Counted from the first letter of the stretch, positions 45,113-55,576 are shown. The stretch is DNA of 64,000 nucleotides from Bacillus weihaiensis (GCF_001889165.1 NZ_CP016020.1:310001-374000); one strand, 5' to 3'. The notes: generated by a model not told the origin, from the letters alone. Made by a program: numbers and translations.

Positions 45113-45571
45113 ATGAGGAGAAGGTCAAACAATATCGGTCCAATTTTAATGGTGATCGTTGTTATGATTCTATTGGTTATTATAGTCTTTCAATTTATTC
45201 CAAGTCTAGGGGAAAAAGAACCCAAAGAAATAGTAGAGATGTTTTATGAGTATGAACAGGCAGGAGATTTTGGTAGTGCATGGGAACTGTTTCATCCAGC
45301 CATGCAAGAACGCTTCTCCAAGAATGCATATGTAACAGAAAGGTCTCATATTTATATGAGTCATTATGGCGTAACCACATTTGACTTCAAACTAAACGGG
45401 GAAGAAGAGGTTAAGGCCTTTAAGATGGCTGACAAAACAGAAGAATATCCGTTTGCATACCGAACTGAGGTGACACAGAGCTTTAAAAGCAAGTTTGGGA
45501 TATTTAAAGTTGAACAAGAAGTATACACTGTAGAGCACGAGGGAGTATGGAGAATAATGTGGAGATTTTAG
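45113..45571 (+). CDS. Membrane-anchored NTF2-like domain protein
   Basis: 152-aa protein with an N-terminal membrane segment (about 11-30) and an outside domain beginning EIVEMFYEYEQAGDFGSAWELFHP, which looks like an NTF2-like fold (helix-helix, then curved sheet ending VEQEVYTVEHEGVWRIMWRF). Such domains often support penicillin-binding or surface enzymes, but no partner is adjacent. The ATG at 45113 is favoured by GGTGTGA just upstream; a GTG at 45098 is possible. Confidence 0.7.
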   Translation: MRRRSNNIGPILMVIVVMILLVIIVFQFIPSLGEKEPKEIVEMFYEYEQAGDFGSAWELFHPAMQERFSKNAYVTERSHIYMSHYGVTTFDFKLNGEEEVKAFKMADKTEEYPFAYRTEVTQSFKSKFGIFKVEQEVYTVEHEGVWRIMWRF

Positions 45572-45600
45572 AGAGGTGGGGGACTGTCCCCCACCTCTTT
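45572..45600 (+). terminator. Terminator hairpin directly after the 45113 gene
   Basis: The perfect arms AGAGGTGGGGGA (45572-45583) and TCCCCCACCTCT (45587-45598) have a 3-base loop and are followed by TTT. It starts at the base after the stop codon and shares the GGGGGACTGTCCCCC core with the repeat family. Confidence 0.85.
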
Positions 45601-45629
45601 AAAGTGTTAAATAAATGCCTTAACCTGTT

Positions 45630-45733
45630 AGTGTAGTGGGGCCTAGTAGGTCCGGCACCACTCAGACCCTCCTCGCACTAGTTATTATTTTCACGCATTA
45701 ACGCGGTGGGGGCCAGGCACCACCACCCACCAG
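45630..45733. repeat. Interspersed repeat fragments before the metalloprotease gene end
   Basis: Degenerate piece GGGGCCTAGTAGGTCCGG at 45639, then GGGGGCCAGGCACCACCACC at 45703, a reversed copy of the core. Confidence 0.6.
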
Positions 45734-48103
45734 TTAACTCACCTTCACATATTTCTTGGGGCTTTTGTTGCCGCTTTTGTCTTTAGCATAGATGGTTAGT
45801 GTTGTTCCTTTTTTCTGGGCTTTAATTTTGACACTGTAAGCTCCGGTGGAAGTAACAGTGGCTTTACCTAGATAGTTACTGCCTTTGTACACATAGAGAG
45901 CGGCCCCTTTTTCTGCTTTGCCCTTAACGTAGGTTGTTTTAGACGATACTTTGTTGATGATAGGGGTTTGAGGTGGAGTACGGTCAACCACCTTTGTCGT
46001 AAGTGTTGAGCTTTTGTTTCCAGCTTTATCAATCGCATAGATAGACAAGGAGTGTCCAGCTTTTTGTTTTTTCGTTAGCTTAATAGAATAGGTTCCTTTA
46101 CTTGTAACGGTTCCTTTTCCGATCAAGGTTGTCCCTGATTTAATATAAAGTGTTGAGCTTGCCTCTGCCGTTCCGGTAACGGTCGTCGTATTGTCACCAA
46201 TTGTTTTTACTGTTGGTTTACTAGGAGCCGTTTTATCTAGAACTGTTGTCGCAATAGTAGAGCTCTTATTGCCTGCTGAATCTACAGCATACAGGGTAAG
46301 AACTTTAGTTGCCTTTTGCTTTGCTGACATTTTAATAGAGAAAGCACCAGAGCTAGCTGCAATAGCTTTACCTAACTGAGTATCCCCTAATTTAACGTAA
46401 ACAGTTGTCCCTACTTCCGCCGTTCCACTAACAGTCGCGGTATTGTCGCCAACGGCACCCACTTTAGGCTTAGCAGGCGCTGTTTTATCAAGTACAGTCA
46501 TTGTAACCATTTGACTTTTATTTCCGCTCGGATCTTGTGCATATACCATTACACCTGTGCCAGCCTTAAGCCTGGTTTTCATGGGAATGGAATAGCTCCC
46601 TGTAGATGAAACCTTCCCACTTCCTATTAAGGTACTACCAGCTTTCACATACACAGTAGAGTTGATTTCAGCTTTACCGCTGACTGTAGTTGTGTTATCC
46701 CCAATTTGATTGACAGTTGGTTTTGCGGGTGGTATTGTGTCCGGTGAACCAGGAATGGCCCCACCTTCAGCAGGGAAATAGGTATACGTGACATTTGCTC
46801 TTTTACTAACAGGAATGTAATCAGACGTTACTTCTTTTACAAGGGCTCCTCCCCCTTGAAGATTTGTTTCACTTCCTATCGAAACTTTTTCAACAAGTTG
46901 ATCAAAGGCTTTTTCTCCTTTAAATCCATATGGACCAGTGCTTTCTTTTAACAGAAGGGCTGCGCGGAAATTCGTCATAAACTGACCAAATGTCATAGAT
47001 GGATCGATGTACTGTTTAATCTGACTTTCAACAGCTTTATAGTTGTTAGCAGGGTTCTCAAGGATTTTTTTGAAAATATCATTCCCTACACCAGCTTGAA
47101 CCTTCACATATTGGCCAAATAAGTAGGATAACGAATAGTTTGCTAGAACATCTCCTTCATAATCCCAATATAAAAGAGATTGTCCATTTGTAATGGATGA
47201 AGACGAATTATAATAGTCAATGCGATTGGTTAGCGCCTCACCTGTATAAATTTGCTCTGCTGCCATCGAAAGTGCTTCATCTAACCACACATCCATTTGT
47301 TCACCGCCCTCAATAAGGACATTTCGATTAAAATTTACCATATGTTGAAACTCATGAGCCAATGTTTCATAGGAGTTTTCCACATACCTAGAAGAACCCA
47401 TTCCCATAAGTGGGTACGTATCAATATAAAAAATCTCGGATTTATTTGAGTTGGATTGGTAATAAAGATCTCCGGGATAAAAATACCCCGCAAAATATCC
47501 GCCATATCCGTCAAAGCCATCTTTAATATCAAATAAAAGAATATTAATTCGTTTATCCTTGTCGACATCTGATTCTGGACCAAAATAGTTTCGCACAGTT
47601 GGGTAAATAGCTTGGTCAAATTCATCTGCTAGTTTTTTTGCATTCAAGATTGAAATGTTGTTGTCGTTGACCCAAATATTTGCTTTGGAACCCTGGTACA
47701 TTAACTTTGCAGAAAGCTGATAGTCTTTAGGGATAATCTGACTAAAATCAACGACCCAAAACTTCCTTGTTTCTCCAAGGTCATAGGAGGGGGTGATTGC
47801 AGAGAAGCTTTTTAGGGCTGCTCCATCCAGTATCTCATTTTGTTCGTGTGTTAATCTTGCATCCATTTGATAGGAATCTAGCTTGAGGTTTTTATGAGAA
47901 GAATATTCTTCATTATTGACTTGAAAAGAATCTAGTTTTTCAGTGTCATTTGGATCTGTTGATTCATTGCTAATGACTACATAGTTTTTTGCTCTAGGAA
48001 TAGCTTCAGTCGTTGTGTTAGTTGTGGTATAAGCAAAACTAGGGAAGGAAACGAATAGACATAAACACACGATAACGGTTTGCACAAGCCCTTTTTGAGT
48101 CAT
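45734..48103 (-). CDS. Secreted metalloprotease (M30-like) with four Ig-like repeats
   Basis: 789-aa extracellular protein. A signal peptide (about 1-25) is followed by a metalloprotease region with the motif AHEFQHMVNF near residue 252 and downstream WLDEALSMAAEQI, resembling the M30 hyicolysin group. After about residue 455 come four tandem modules of about 85 residues, each with a pattern like GDNTTTVSGTAE…AGNKSSTIATTVLDKT, typical of bacterial Ig-like (Big) domains. The modules probably bind wall or matrix. AAGGAGCAACACC precedes the ATG. No cell-wall sorting signal is seen. Confidence 0.85.
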   Translation of the reverse strand: MTQKGLVQTVIVCLCLFVSFPSFAYTTTNTTTEAIPRAKNYVVISNESTDPNDTEKLDSFQVNNEEYSSHKNLKLDSYQMDARLTHEQNEILDGAALKSFSAITPSYDLGETRKFWVVDFSQIIPKDYQLSAKLMYQGSKANIWVNDNNISILNAKKLADEFDQAIYPTVRNYFGPESDVDKDKRINILLFDIKDGFDGYGGYFAGYFYPGDLYYQSNSNKSEIFYIDTYPLMGMGSSRYVENSYETLAHEFQHMVNFNRNVLIEGGEQMDVWLDEALSMAAEQIYTGEALTNRIDYYNSSSSITNGQSLLYWDYEGDVLANYSLSYLFGQYVKVQAGVGNDIFKKILENPANNYKAVESQIKQYIDPSMTFGQFMTNFRAALLLKESTGPYGFKGEKAFDQLVEKVSIGSETNLQGGGALVKEVTSDYIPVSKRANVTYTYFPAEGGAIPGSPDTIPPAKPTVNQIGDNTTTVSGKAEINSTVYVKAGSTLIGSGKVSSTGSYSIPMKTRLKAGTGVMVYAQDPSGNKSQMVTMTVLDKTAPAKPKVGAVGDNTATVSGTAEVGTTVYVKLGDTQLGKAIAASSGAFSIKMSAKQKATKVLTLYAVDSAGNKSSTIATTVLDKTAPSKPTVKTIGDNTTTVTGTAEASSTLYIKSGTTLIGKGTVTSKGTYSIKLTKKQKAGHSLSIYAIDKAGNKSSTLTTKVVDRTPPQTPIINKVSSKTTYVKGKAEKGAALYVYKGSNYLGKATVTSTGAYSVKIKAQKKGTTLTIYAKDKSGNKSPKKYVKVS

Positions 48104-48320
48104 TAGGTGTTGCTCCTTTTTATAAGATATGAAAAATTAAATTAGTTCCTACTTTATGGCTCATTTCTACTAAATTATCTATCTTTTATTTTACTTATAT
48201 TTTATGAAAAAGGAACTGGACAGAAAAATTTTTTAGAACAGCGAAAGAGGAAAAGATGTAAGGGCACACAGGGAGCTCCTAAATCTTTTCCTCTATAGTA
48301 CATCCTAAATAAATACATCT

Positions 48321-48578
48321 TTACATACTTTCAAAAAGAAAGAAAATCCCAACAGCAAACAATAAAGCAAGCAGGATAAAGAGAATCACAGAGATTACAA
48401 CAACGATCCATCCAGCTAGTTTACGTCCAGTTAAAATAAGATAAATACCTAAAACAATTGGACCGAATAAGAAGCCTAAAATCCCCCATAACCATGGGCT
48501 ACGATTATGCTTAGGTGCATCAATCGCGAGGTAAATGGCAATGGCAAGAGTAATAATCCAACCAAAAGAAAATTCCAT
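48321..48578 (-). CDS. Small hydrophobic membrane protein
   Basis: 85-aa protein with two to three membrane helices (about 5-20, 30-50, 55-80) and a NRSPWLWGILGFLFGPIVLG core similar to small PLDc_N/phosphatidylserine-synthase-neighbour proteins of unknown role. A GGAGGG site lies 8 bases before the ATG. It is monocistronic. The function is unknown. Confidence 0.75.
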   Translation of the reverse strand: MEFSFGWIITLAIAIYLAIDAPKHNRSPWLWGILGFLFGPIVLGIYLILTGRKLAGWIVVVISVILFILLALLFAVGIFFLFESM

Positions 48579-48870
48579 CGTATAAGTCCCTCCAGTCTTT
48601 TTTCATCTTTAAAGGATATGGAATGTGAACGAGTTTCATGCATCTTTTATATGAATAGGGTATGTACATCCATATAAGATAATTTCCCGAAAGGAAAGAT
48701 AGGCAAACCTGTGTTAGGGAAATGAGCACTGTAATTATTTTATATCCAGTGCTGCTGCCTAGCCATGAGTAAGAGGATATTTTTTTAAATGTAGACAAAA
48801 CTACCAGATAAGTCGAATGGAATAAACCAGGTTAACAAAACCATCCTAAATTTCCCAATTCAATAAAAAA
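48579..48870. other. Intergenic region without a gene
   Basis: The open frames here are overlaps with the 48321 gene. I see only A/T-rich sequence and the A-run of the next terminator. Confidence 0.5.
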
Positions 48871-48897
48871 GCCAGCTCGCTATAAAACGAGCTGGCC
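48866..48897 (-). terminator. Terminator after the LCP gene at 48906
   Basis: GCCAGCTCG (48871-48879) and CGAGCTGGC (48888-48896) pair perfectly. The run AAAAAA at 48865-48870 gives T residues on the minus strand. Confidence 0.88.
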
Positions 48898-48905
48898 TCC
48901 ACCTA

Positions 48906-49856
48906 TTATTTTGCAACAGAAGCAGTTTCTGTTGTAATCTCTAAATGCTCCTTCAACTGATTTGATAAAGATAAGCGTTCTTCTTCAGGAACAATATAAT
49001 AGTAGATTCCGTTAATTTTATCTCCAGTCCCTTTAACCTGGAACTGTTCAAGGTTAGAGCTGGCTGATTTGTAATTTGCTTGAATTTCCCACATTTCATC
49101 AAATGTTAAATTCGTTTTCACGTTGTCACGAACAACACCGAACATGTCACCAAACTTTGTAATAGAGGAAATGTTTGCCCCTTTTTTCATAACGCCCTCA
49201 ATGACTTGACGTTGGCGATCTTGACGACCAAAGTCACCGCGAGGATCATCATATCTCATTCTAGTGTAGGCTAATGCTTTTTCTCCATCTAGCGTAATGG
49301 TTCCCTCATTGAAATCATAGCCACCATAAGAGAAATTTAGTGTGTTATTCACTTCAACTCCACCAACTGCATCAACCGTGTCCTTGAAGCTTTCCATGTT
49401 GATTTTAACAAAATAATCAACAGGTACATCTAGGAAATTCTCAACAGTTGCAACAGCCATTTCCGTTCCACCAAAGGCATAGGCATGGTTAATTTTGTCG
49501 TCAATTCCTTTGCCGACAATTTCAGTGCGAGTATCACGTGGGATACTGACCATTTGAGTAGAGTTAGTGTTAGGATTTACAGTCATTAAAATTAATGAAT
49601 CAGAACGACCTCTATCACCCTCACGTTCATCAACACCCATCAAAAGAATGGATATGGGGTCCTTATCTTTAAAAACGACGTCCTCAGGTCGTTTATCTGA
49701 TTTATCACGGTTTAGATCCTCGTGAATACTTGCGACAGTGTCTGTAGCTGATTTATATAGATAAAACGCATAACCGCCAGTTGCCAAAACAAATAGGCCA
49801 ATGACACTTAGTGTAATCCAAAGCCATTTTTTACGTTTCTTTCTAGCTTCTCTCAT
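48906..49856 (-). CDS. LytR-CpsA-Psr (LCP) family protein
   Basis: 316-aa membrane-anchored phosphotransferase that attaches wall teichoic acid or capsule polymers to peptidoglycan. It has a basic start, a membrane segment (about 12-33) and the LCP domain with ILLMGVDEREGDRGRSDSLILM, SIPRDTRTEI, a KINHAYAFGG segment and YTRMRYDDPRGDFGRQ. AAAGGATGAT precedes the ATG. A second LCP gene lies at 53160 in the polysaccharide cluster; having two is common in Bacillus. Confidence 0.92.
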   Translation of the reverse strand: MREARKKRKKWLWITLSVIGLFVLATGGYAFYLYKSATDTVASIHEDLNRDKSDKRPEDVVFKDKDPISILLMGVDEREGDRGRSDSLILMTVNPNTNSTQMVSIPRDTRTEIVGKGIDDKINHAYAFGGTEMAVATVENFLDVPVDYFVKINMESFKDTVDAVGGVEVNNTLNFSYGGYDFNEGTITLDGEKALAYTRMRYDDPRGDFGRQDRQRQVIEGVMKKGANISSITKFGDMFGVVRDNVKTNLTFDEMWEIQANYKSASSNLEQFQVKGTGDKINGIYYYIVPEEERLSLSNQLKEHLEITTETASVAK

Positions 49857-50152
49857 GTTTATATCATCCTTTAAGTTAATTTAAAAACAATAGAATCTAT
49901 AAAGATTATAGTGCCGTCCTCCTATAAGTACAATCTTTTTTTGTAAAAAAATGTTTCCAACTATATGACGATTCATGTTTAAAAATGGTTTCAGAATTTG
50001 TAGAAAAAAGTAGAAAGGGAAAAAAAGGTAGTATATAATATAGTGGGAAAAAAGAACTAGTGAATTCTAAAGTTATATTGAAAACGAAATAATATGAGAC
50101 TTATTCTATTAGTCTTTAAAAATTATAAAATCTTTTGTGAAGGAGTATATAA

Positions 50153-50731
50153 ATGGTAGGCCAAGAGTTATTAGAGCATTTAAACCATATCCAAAAACTA
50201 CTATCCACCTTGAAGATTAGTTTACATGAATACCAATCGAGAGAAAAGCCAACGGGACAGAAGAACATTTCGCTTTCGATCCATATGGTCTATATGATAG
50301 GTCTTATTGTGATCATCCTTATCCTTACATATATAATTGGTTTATTTTTAGGAGAGGCACAAAGGTATATCCACTATATTGGTTTACTTCAAATCATCTT
50401 GACGGTGGGTACCTATCTTACTTTTATTAGATTTTTCAACCAGCCTAAGAATTTAAAGCAGGACCCTCCGAAGAAATTCACAGATAATGGGATGTCTGTG
50501 TATGAATTGGACAAACTTCGCTTTACCGTCTTACAGGAGCTAGCGGCCTCTCCAATTCCTCCGGAGTACCTCTCACAAACCTGTATCAACAAAATGATAA
50601 AGCTTGTTAGTAGTGGAATGTGTATCTCAATTGAAGAATGCATTAAATCACTAGGAAAGGAAAAAGACAGTAAGCAGCATATGAAAGAGGTAGAGTTCAT
50701 CAGAAAAATGCAGATTAGCTCATACGTCTAG
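50153..50731 (+). CDS. Two-span membrane protein of unknown function
   Basis: 192-aa protein with two membrane helices (about 42-65 and 75-95) between a helical N-terminus and a longer cytoplasmic C-terminus (KLRFTVLQELAASPIPPEYLS…). GAAGGAG sits 9 bases before the ATG. It lies at the start of the polysaccharide region, followed by the SGNH gene. I do not recognise it. Confidence 0.72.
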   Translation: MVGQELLEHLNHIQKLLSTLKISLHEYQSREKPTGQKNISLSIHMVYMIGLIVIILILTYIIGLFLGEAQRYIHYIGLLQIILTVGTYLTFIRFFNQPKNLKQDPPKKFTDNGMSVYELDKLRFTVLQELAASPIPPEYLSQTCINKMIKLVSSGMCISIEECIKSLGKEKDSKQHMKEVEFIRKMQISSYV

Positions 50732-50819
50732 AATAAATTAAAGGGAAAAATGGGTTTGTAGGAAACAAGTTATCATGTATAATTTGACAGAGAATATGTC
50801 GAATTATGGAGGATATAAA

Positions 50820-51605
50820 GTGAAAAAGTTATTAGTTTTAACAATTCTCCTATTGAGCGGAGCTGCAATTATATTTGGTCATATCCATTGGAATCATAAA
50901 ATTTCCGCTCAAGGTGAGGAAATGTTAAGTGAGAAAGAAGTTATACAGGAAGAAATAGAAGAGGTAAAAGAAGCAGCGCAAATAGATGTTACAAAGCTTT
51001 CCAGTCATCTACCGGAAGATCTTCAAGAAAAAATTAAGACAGCCTCAGAGCAAGACCAGTCATTACATTTTGTTATTTATGGGACGAGTGAAGAAAAGGG
51101 CACGTGGTCAGAAAAATTTGTCGAAAAGGTAAAAGAAGCCTACGGTGAAAATCTCTTTACTTATTCAATTCTCTCAACAGGAGAGCAAACGACAAGAGAT
51201 ATAGTTAATGAAGAAGCGTACCAAGAAGTGAATGAATTAAAGCCAGATATCCTCCTATTTGAAGCACCTATGTTAAGGGATAATGGCGACGTAGGCTTTG
51301 GGGTAGATATCTCGTTGAACAATATTCAACAAATGGTTGATGCTTGGGTAGAAACAAACCAAGATCTAACACTTTTTGTGCAGCCAACCCAACCATTGTA
51401 TAATGCTACCCATTATCCTACAGAAGTAGCCCAGTTAAAGGGGTTTGTAGAAAATAATAACCTTCTTTATTTAAACCATTGGGAAAACTGGCCTGAATTG
51501 GATGATGAGAAAATGAAGGATTACTTAGATGAAGTTAGTCGAGTAAATGAGACTGGGCATGAGGTTTGGGCTGATTATTTGGGAAGTTATTTTGTAGCGG
51601 AGTGA
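50820..51605 (+). CDS. SGNH/GDSL hydrolase-like surface protein
   Basis: 261-aa protein with an N-terminal membrane segment (about 4-21), a charged helical stretch (about 35-60) and a domain with LHFVIYGTSEEKGTW, PDILLFEAP and NETGHEVWADYL (His near the C-terminus), a pattern of the SGNH hydrolase group often found in exopolysaccharide clusters, where it can remove or add acyl groups. The catalytic Ser position is not the classic GDS, so activity is uncertain. The GTG at 50820 is preceded by GGAGG. Confidence 0.75.
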   Translation: MKKLLVLTILLLSGAAIIFGHIHWNHKISAQGEEMLSEKEVIQEEIEEVKEAAQIDVTKLSSHLPEDLQEKIKTASEQDQSLHFVIYGTSEEKGTWSEKFVEKVKEAYGENLFTYSILSTGEQTTRDIVNEEAYQEVNELKPDILLFEAPMLRDNGDVGFGVDISLNNIQQMVDAWVETNQDLTLFVQPTQPLYNATHYPTEVAQLKGFVENNNLLYLNHWENWPELDDEKMKDYLDEVSRVNETGHEVWADYLGSYFVAE

Positions 51606-51922
51606 GCACAAGGGTGGGCTTTTTGACTTTAACTAGTTGGAAGTACGGTGATTTATTAAAATCTACTAGTGCAGGATAGAAAAGAATCATTAATTGAAAT
51701 ACTTCACTACTCATAAATGATAGGAGGAGTCAGCTAGTTTAAAAGCCGTCTTTGAACAATGAAAAAATCAATATCTTCACATTCTATGCTATCATGAACA
51801 ATATAGATAAACTAAAAAATAGGTGTGAAAAGATGACTAATCATTAATTAGCTAAACAGAATTAACCAATTATTCATTACGATATTAACCGTGTTTATTT
51901 CAATATTGGAGGGTGATGATGT
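51606..51922 (+). other. Intergenic region upstream of galE
   Basis: 317 bp of AT-rich sequence without a gene. Near the right end a GGAGGGTGATG ribosome-binding site serves galE. I see no riboswitch or clear terminator. Confidence 0.45.
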
Positions 51923-52933
51923 ATGAAAGTATTAGTTACAGGTGGTGCTGGATACATAGGAAGTCATACTTGTGTGGAATTGCTTAATTCTGGCTTAGAT
52001 GTGATCGTAGTAGATAATCTCTTAAATAGTAATAAGATAGCATTAGATAGAGTTGAACAAATAACAGGAAAAAGCATTGGTTTCTATAAAATAGATTTAC
52101 TTAATGAAAAAGCTTTAGATGATGTATTTCAGGAAAATGAGATTGACGCGGTTATTCATTTTGCAGGACTTAAAGCTGTGGGTGAATCAGTGGCCATTCC
52201 TTTAGCGTATTATATGAACAATGTTACAAGTACATTAACATTATGTAATGTTATGAAAAAGCATAATGTGAAAAAATTAGTTTTTAGTTCATCTGCAACA
52301 GTTTATGGATTACCTGAAACTATGCCAATAACAGAGGATTTCCCCCTTTCTGCAACAAATCCATATGGAAGAACAAAACTTATGATTGAAGAAATCCTTA
52401 GAGATCTCTACTTATCAGATAATGAATGGAGTATCTCATTGTTAAGATATTTTAATCCTTTTGGAGCTCATACTAGTGGATTGATTGGAGAAGATCCAAA
52501 TGGTATACCAAATAATCTCATGCCTTATGTTACTCAAGTGGCTATAGGTAAATTGGAAATACTAAATATATTTGGGGATGATTACGATACTAAAGATGGT
52601 ACTGGTGTAAGAGATTATATCCACGTTACTGACTTAGCTGAAGGCCATTTAAAGGCATTAGACTTCATACTTGAAACAAGAGGTGTAGATGCATTTAACT
52701 TAGGAACTGGAATAGGGTATACGGTTCTTGAGATGGTTCATGCATTTGAAAAGGTTTCTGGTAAAGAGGTTCCCTATAAAATAGTAGATCGTCGTCCCGG
52801 TGATATTGCTGTATGTTACGCAGATGCTCAAAAGGCCAAGGATGCTTTTGGGTGGGAAGCAAAGAGAGAGTTAGAACAAATGTGTGCAGATTCCTGGAAA
52901 TGGCAATTTAATAATCCAAACGGATATCAATAG
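51923..52933 (+). CDS. galE: UDP-glucose 4-epimerase
   Basis: Interconverts UDP-glucose and UDP-galactose for polysaccharide building blocks. The 336-aa protein starts with the NAD-binding motif [10 protein letters not shown] and has the catalytic YxxxK in [12 protein letters not shown] near residue 150, plus the conserved [10 protein letters not shown] segment. It has its own ribosome-binding site and terminator. The location beside LCP, ManC-like and glycosyltransferase genes points to exopolysaccharide or teichoic acid decoration rather than galactose catabolism. Confidence 0.93.
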   Translation: MKVLVTGGAGYIGSHTCVELLNSGLDVIVVDNLLNSNKIALDRVEQITGKSIGFYKIDLLNEKALDDVFQENEIDAVIHFAGLKAVGESVAIPLAYYMNNVTSTLTLCNVMKKHNVKKLVFSSSATVYGLPETMPITEDFPLSATNPYGRTKLMIEEILRDLYLSDNEWSISLLRYFNPFGAHTSGLIGEDPNGIPNNLMPYVTQVAIGKLEILNIFGDDYDTKDGTGVRDYIHVTDLAEGHLKALDFILETRGVDAFNLGTGIGYTVLEMVHAFEKVSGKEVPYKIVDRRPGDIAVCYADAQKAKDAFGWEAKRELEQMCADSWKWQFNNPNGYQ

Positions 52934-52952
52934 GTCATTATATTTATAAAAG

Positions 52953-52987
52953 GAAAAAGTCATACCTAGTTAGGTGTGGCTTTTTCC
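52953..52987 (+). terminator. Terminator after galE
   Basis: AAAAAGTCATACCTA pairs with TAGGTGTGGCTTTTT through a few G-U pairs, with a T-run, 20 bp after the stop. Confidence 0.8.
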
Positions 52988-53159
52988 ATTGGTATAAAAT
53001 TTATTTTACTTTACAAAATAACTACAAAACCTTTTAAGTGTAGTATGAAATAAAGTTCTTTTTACAAAAATCGTCAAGAACATATCTATTCTTACAAATA
53101 TAATCATGATAAAATAGAAATTTGTAAGCTGCTAGTTACTAAATGTAAAGAAGGGTTTA

Positions 53160-54170
53160 ATGATGAATTCAAGGAAGAACATAAAGCATAAAAAAAAGAA
53201 GAAGGTATTGAAAAAGGTCCTGTTAATACTGCTTTTAACTTTAATTGCTATAGTTGGTTATGCCGTTTTTCAATACTATCAAGGACTACAAAAAAGTGAC
53301 AGCAAAAGCAATATGACTGAAACATACGCACCCGAGGAATTTAAAGGTGAAAAAGATATTAACGGTAAAATCAATGTGCTATTACTAGGTGTGGATTCTA
53401 GAGGGGAAGAAAAATCTCGAACTGATACTATAATGGTGGCACAATACGATCCTGAAGATAATTCAGCACGGCTTGTTTCAATTATGAGGGATACTTATGT
53501 TGAAATACCAGATCATAAGAATTATAAGATTAACACTGCAAATTTTCTAGGTGGACCTGAATTGTTAAGACAGACATTAAAATTAAACTTTGACCTTGAT
53601 GTCCAATATTATGCATTAATTGACTTTGAAGGATTTGCTGAATCTGTTGATGCATTAGCACCAGAAGGTATTGAAATCAACGTTGAGAAGGAAATGTCAA
53701 AAAATATAGATGTTACATTATATCCAGGATTACAAAAGTTGAATGGTAAAGAATTATTAGACTTTGCAAGATTTAGACACGATGCAGAAGGAGATTTTGG
53801 TCGTGTTAAAAGACAGCAACAGGTTATAAATGCCCTTAAGGACGAATTGATAAGCTTTAATGGAGCAACAAAATTACCTAAAATGATTGGTACAATACAG
53901 CCATATTTTGTTACAAATATGGATACTGTAGACTTTTTATCACTAGCAAAAGAGGTTGTACTTAATCCACCTGCGGAAATTGAAACATTAAGAATTCCAA
54001 TAGATAATTCTTATACGAATGAGTCATATGAGCATGCCGGTTCGGTACTTGAAATAGATAAAGAAATTAATACTCAAGCATTAAAGGATTTTCTATCTGG
54101 AAAACCAATTAATGAAACGTCTGGAGAAACATTACAAACGGAGGAAAACCTAATAGAAGAACAACAATAA
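53160..54170 (+). CDS. LytR-CpsA-Psr (LCP) family protein (second copy)
   Basis: 336-aa LCP enzyme: a very basic N-terminus (RKNIKHKKKKKVLKK), a membrane segment (about 20-40) and the domain motifs INVLLLGVDSRGEEKSRTDT, SIMRDTYVEI and FARFRHDAEGDFGR. It probably transfers the polysaccharide made by the following genes onto peptidoglycan. It is followed by the ManC-like gene after 38 bp, so they are probably co-transcribed. Two adjacent ATG codons (53160, 53163) are possible starts. Confidence 0.92.
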   Translation: MMNSRKNIKHKKKKKVLKKVLLILLLTLIAIVGYAVFQYYQGLQKSDSKSNMTETYAPEEFKGEKDINGKINVLLLGVDSRGEEKSRTDTIMVAQYDPEDNSARLVSIMRDTYVEIPDHKNYKINTANFLGGPELLRQTLKLNFDLDVQYYALIDFEGFAESVDALAPEGIEINVEKEMSKNIDVTLYPGLQKLNGKELLDFARFRHDAEGDFGRVKRQQQVINALKDELISFNGATKLPKMIGTIQPYFVTNMDTVDFLSLAKEVVLNPPAEIETLRIPIDNSYTNESYEHAGSVLEIDKEINTQALKDFLSGKPINETSGETLQTEENLIEEQQ

Positions 54171-54208
54171 TTAAGATAGTTATTAAAAGGAGTGTAATGG
54201 AGGCAGTT

Positions 54209-55576
54209 ATGAGATTAGTATTATTATCAGGTGGCTCAGGTAAGCGGCTTTGGCCTTTATCCAACGATGCTCGGTCAAAACAGTTTTTAAAAGTTCTCGA
54301 GAATGGTTCGGGACAGAGAGTATCAATGGTTCAAAAGGTTTGGGGACAATTGGAGGAATTAGGCTTAGCCACTTCCTCTGTTATTGCTACAAGTAAGTCT
54401 CAAGTTGAGATTTTAAAAAATCAGCTTGGGAGTAATATACGGATTGTGGAAGAGCCCGAAAGACGAGACACTTTCCCTGCTATTGCCTTAGCTGCTTCTT
54501 ATCTACATACAGTTGAAGGGGCAAGCTTAGATGAAGTCGTAGCGATGCTTCCTGTTGATCCCTTTGTTGATTCGAGCTTTTTTAACAAAATCAAGGAATT
54601 AGAAAATGCATTAGACAAGACGAGTGCTAATCTAGCTCTAATAGGTGTTAGTCCAACCTTTCCATCTTCTAAATATGGATATATTGTTCCTAGTGAAAAT
54701 AACGAAAAAGACTACAAAAAAGTAAGTTATTTTCAAGAGAAACCAACAGAACAACAGGCCATAAATTTAATTGAGAAAAATGCGTATTGGAACTGTGGTG
54801 TATTTGCATTCAAATTAGGATATATCATAGATATTATTAAACAGAAAAAATGTCCTATTGATTATGAGGAATTGAAAAATAATTACGGTAAATTACCTAA
54901 AATTAGTTTTGACTATGAAGTTGTCGAAAAAACCTCTGACATAATAGTATTACCATATGAAGGGTACTGGAAGGATTTAGGGACTTGGAATACATTAACT
55001 GAAGAAATGTCTACAAGTACTCTGGGTAAAGTGTTTAAGAGTGAGGATTCTTCCAATACACATGTTGTGAATGAGCTAGAAATCCCTGTTAGCGTTCTAG
55101 GGATTAAAGATGCCATCATAGCAGCTAGTCCCGATGGAATTCTAGTCTCCACAAAAGATGCTAGCCCAAGAATTAAGGAAGTCATTGGAAACCTAGACCA
55201 ACGTCCAATGTATGAGGAGAGAAGATGGGGCTGGTATAAGATCTTGGATTTCGCTAAACAAATGAATGGTAACGAAGTTTTAACTAAAAAGATTTACTTG
55301 AAAAAAGGGAAAAATCTAAGTTATCAACATCATACGAAAAGAATTGAGGTTTGGACAATTATCCAAGGTGAGGCTGAACTTATCCAAGATGGAAGGATCA
55401 CTGATGTCAAGAGTGGAGATATAATAAAAATTCCGGCCTATTCAAAACATGCTATTAGAGCTATGTCTGATCTGGAAATAATTGAAGTTCAATCAGGAGA
55501 AGAGTTAGTAGAGGAAGATATTATTAGACATAATATTGAATGGGAAGATATTTTAAACAGTACTATAAATAGATAA
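54209..55576 (+). CDS. ManC-like mannose-1-phosphate guanylyltransferase with cupin domain
   Basis: 455-aa nucleotidyltransferase. It begins MRLVLLSGGSGKRLWPLSND, the nucleotide-binding signature, with a PVDPFVD motif near residue 115 and the substrate region FQEKPT…NCGVFAFK. The C-terminal 120 residues form a cupin with YQHHTKRIEVWTII, as in bifunctional ManC/mannose-6-phosphate isomerase. The likely role is GDP-mannose supply. The start at 54209 is preceded by GGAGG; an ATG at 54197 also has a ribosome-binding site. Confidence 0.87.
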   Translation: MRLVLLSGGSGKRLWPLSNDARSKQFLKVLENGSGQRVSMVQKVWGQLEELGLATSSVIATSKSQVEILKNQLGSNIRIVEEPERRDTFPAIALAASYLHTVEGASLDEVVAMLPVDPFVDSSFFNKIKELENALDKTSANLALIGVSPTFPSSKYGYIVPSENNEKDYKKVSYFQEKPTEQQAINLIEKNAYWNCGVFAFKLGYIIDIIKQKKCPIDYEELKNNYGKLPKISFDYEVVEKTSDIIVLPYEGYWKDLGTWNTLTEEMSTSTLGKVFKSEDSSNTHVVNELEIPVSVLGIKDAIIAASPDGILVSTKDASPRIKEVIGNLDQRPMYEERRWGWYKILDFAKQMNGNEVLTKKIYLKKGKNLSYQHHTKRIEVWTIIQGEAELIQDGRITDVKSGDIIKIPAYSKHAIRAMSDLEIIEVQSGEELVEEDIIRHNIEWEDILNSTINR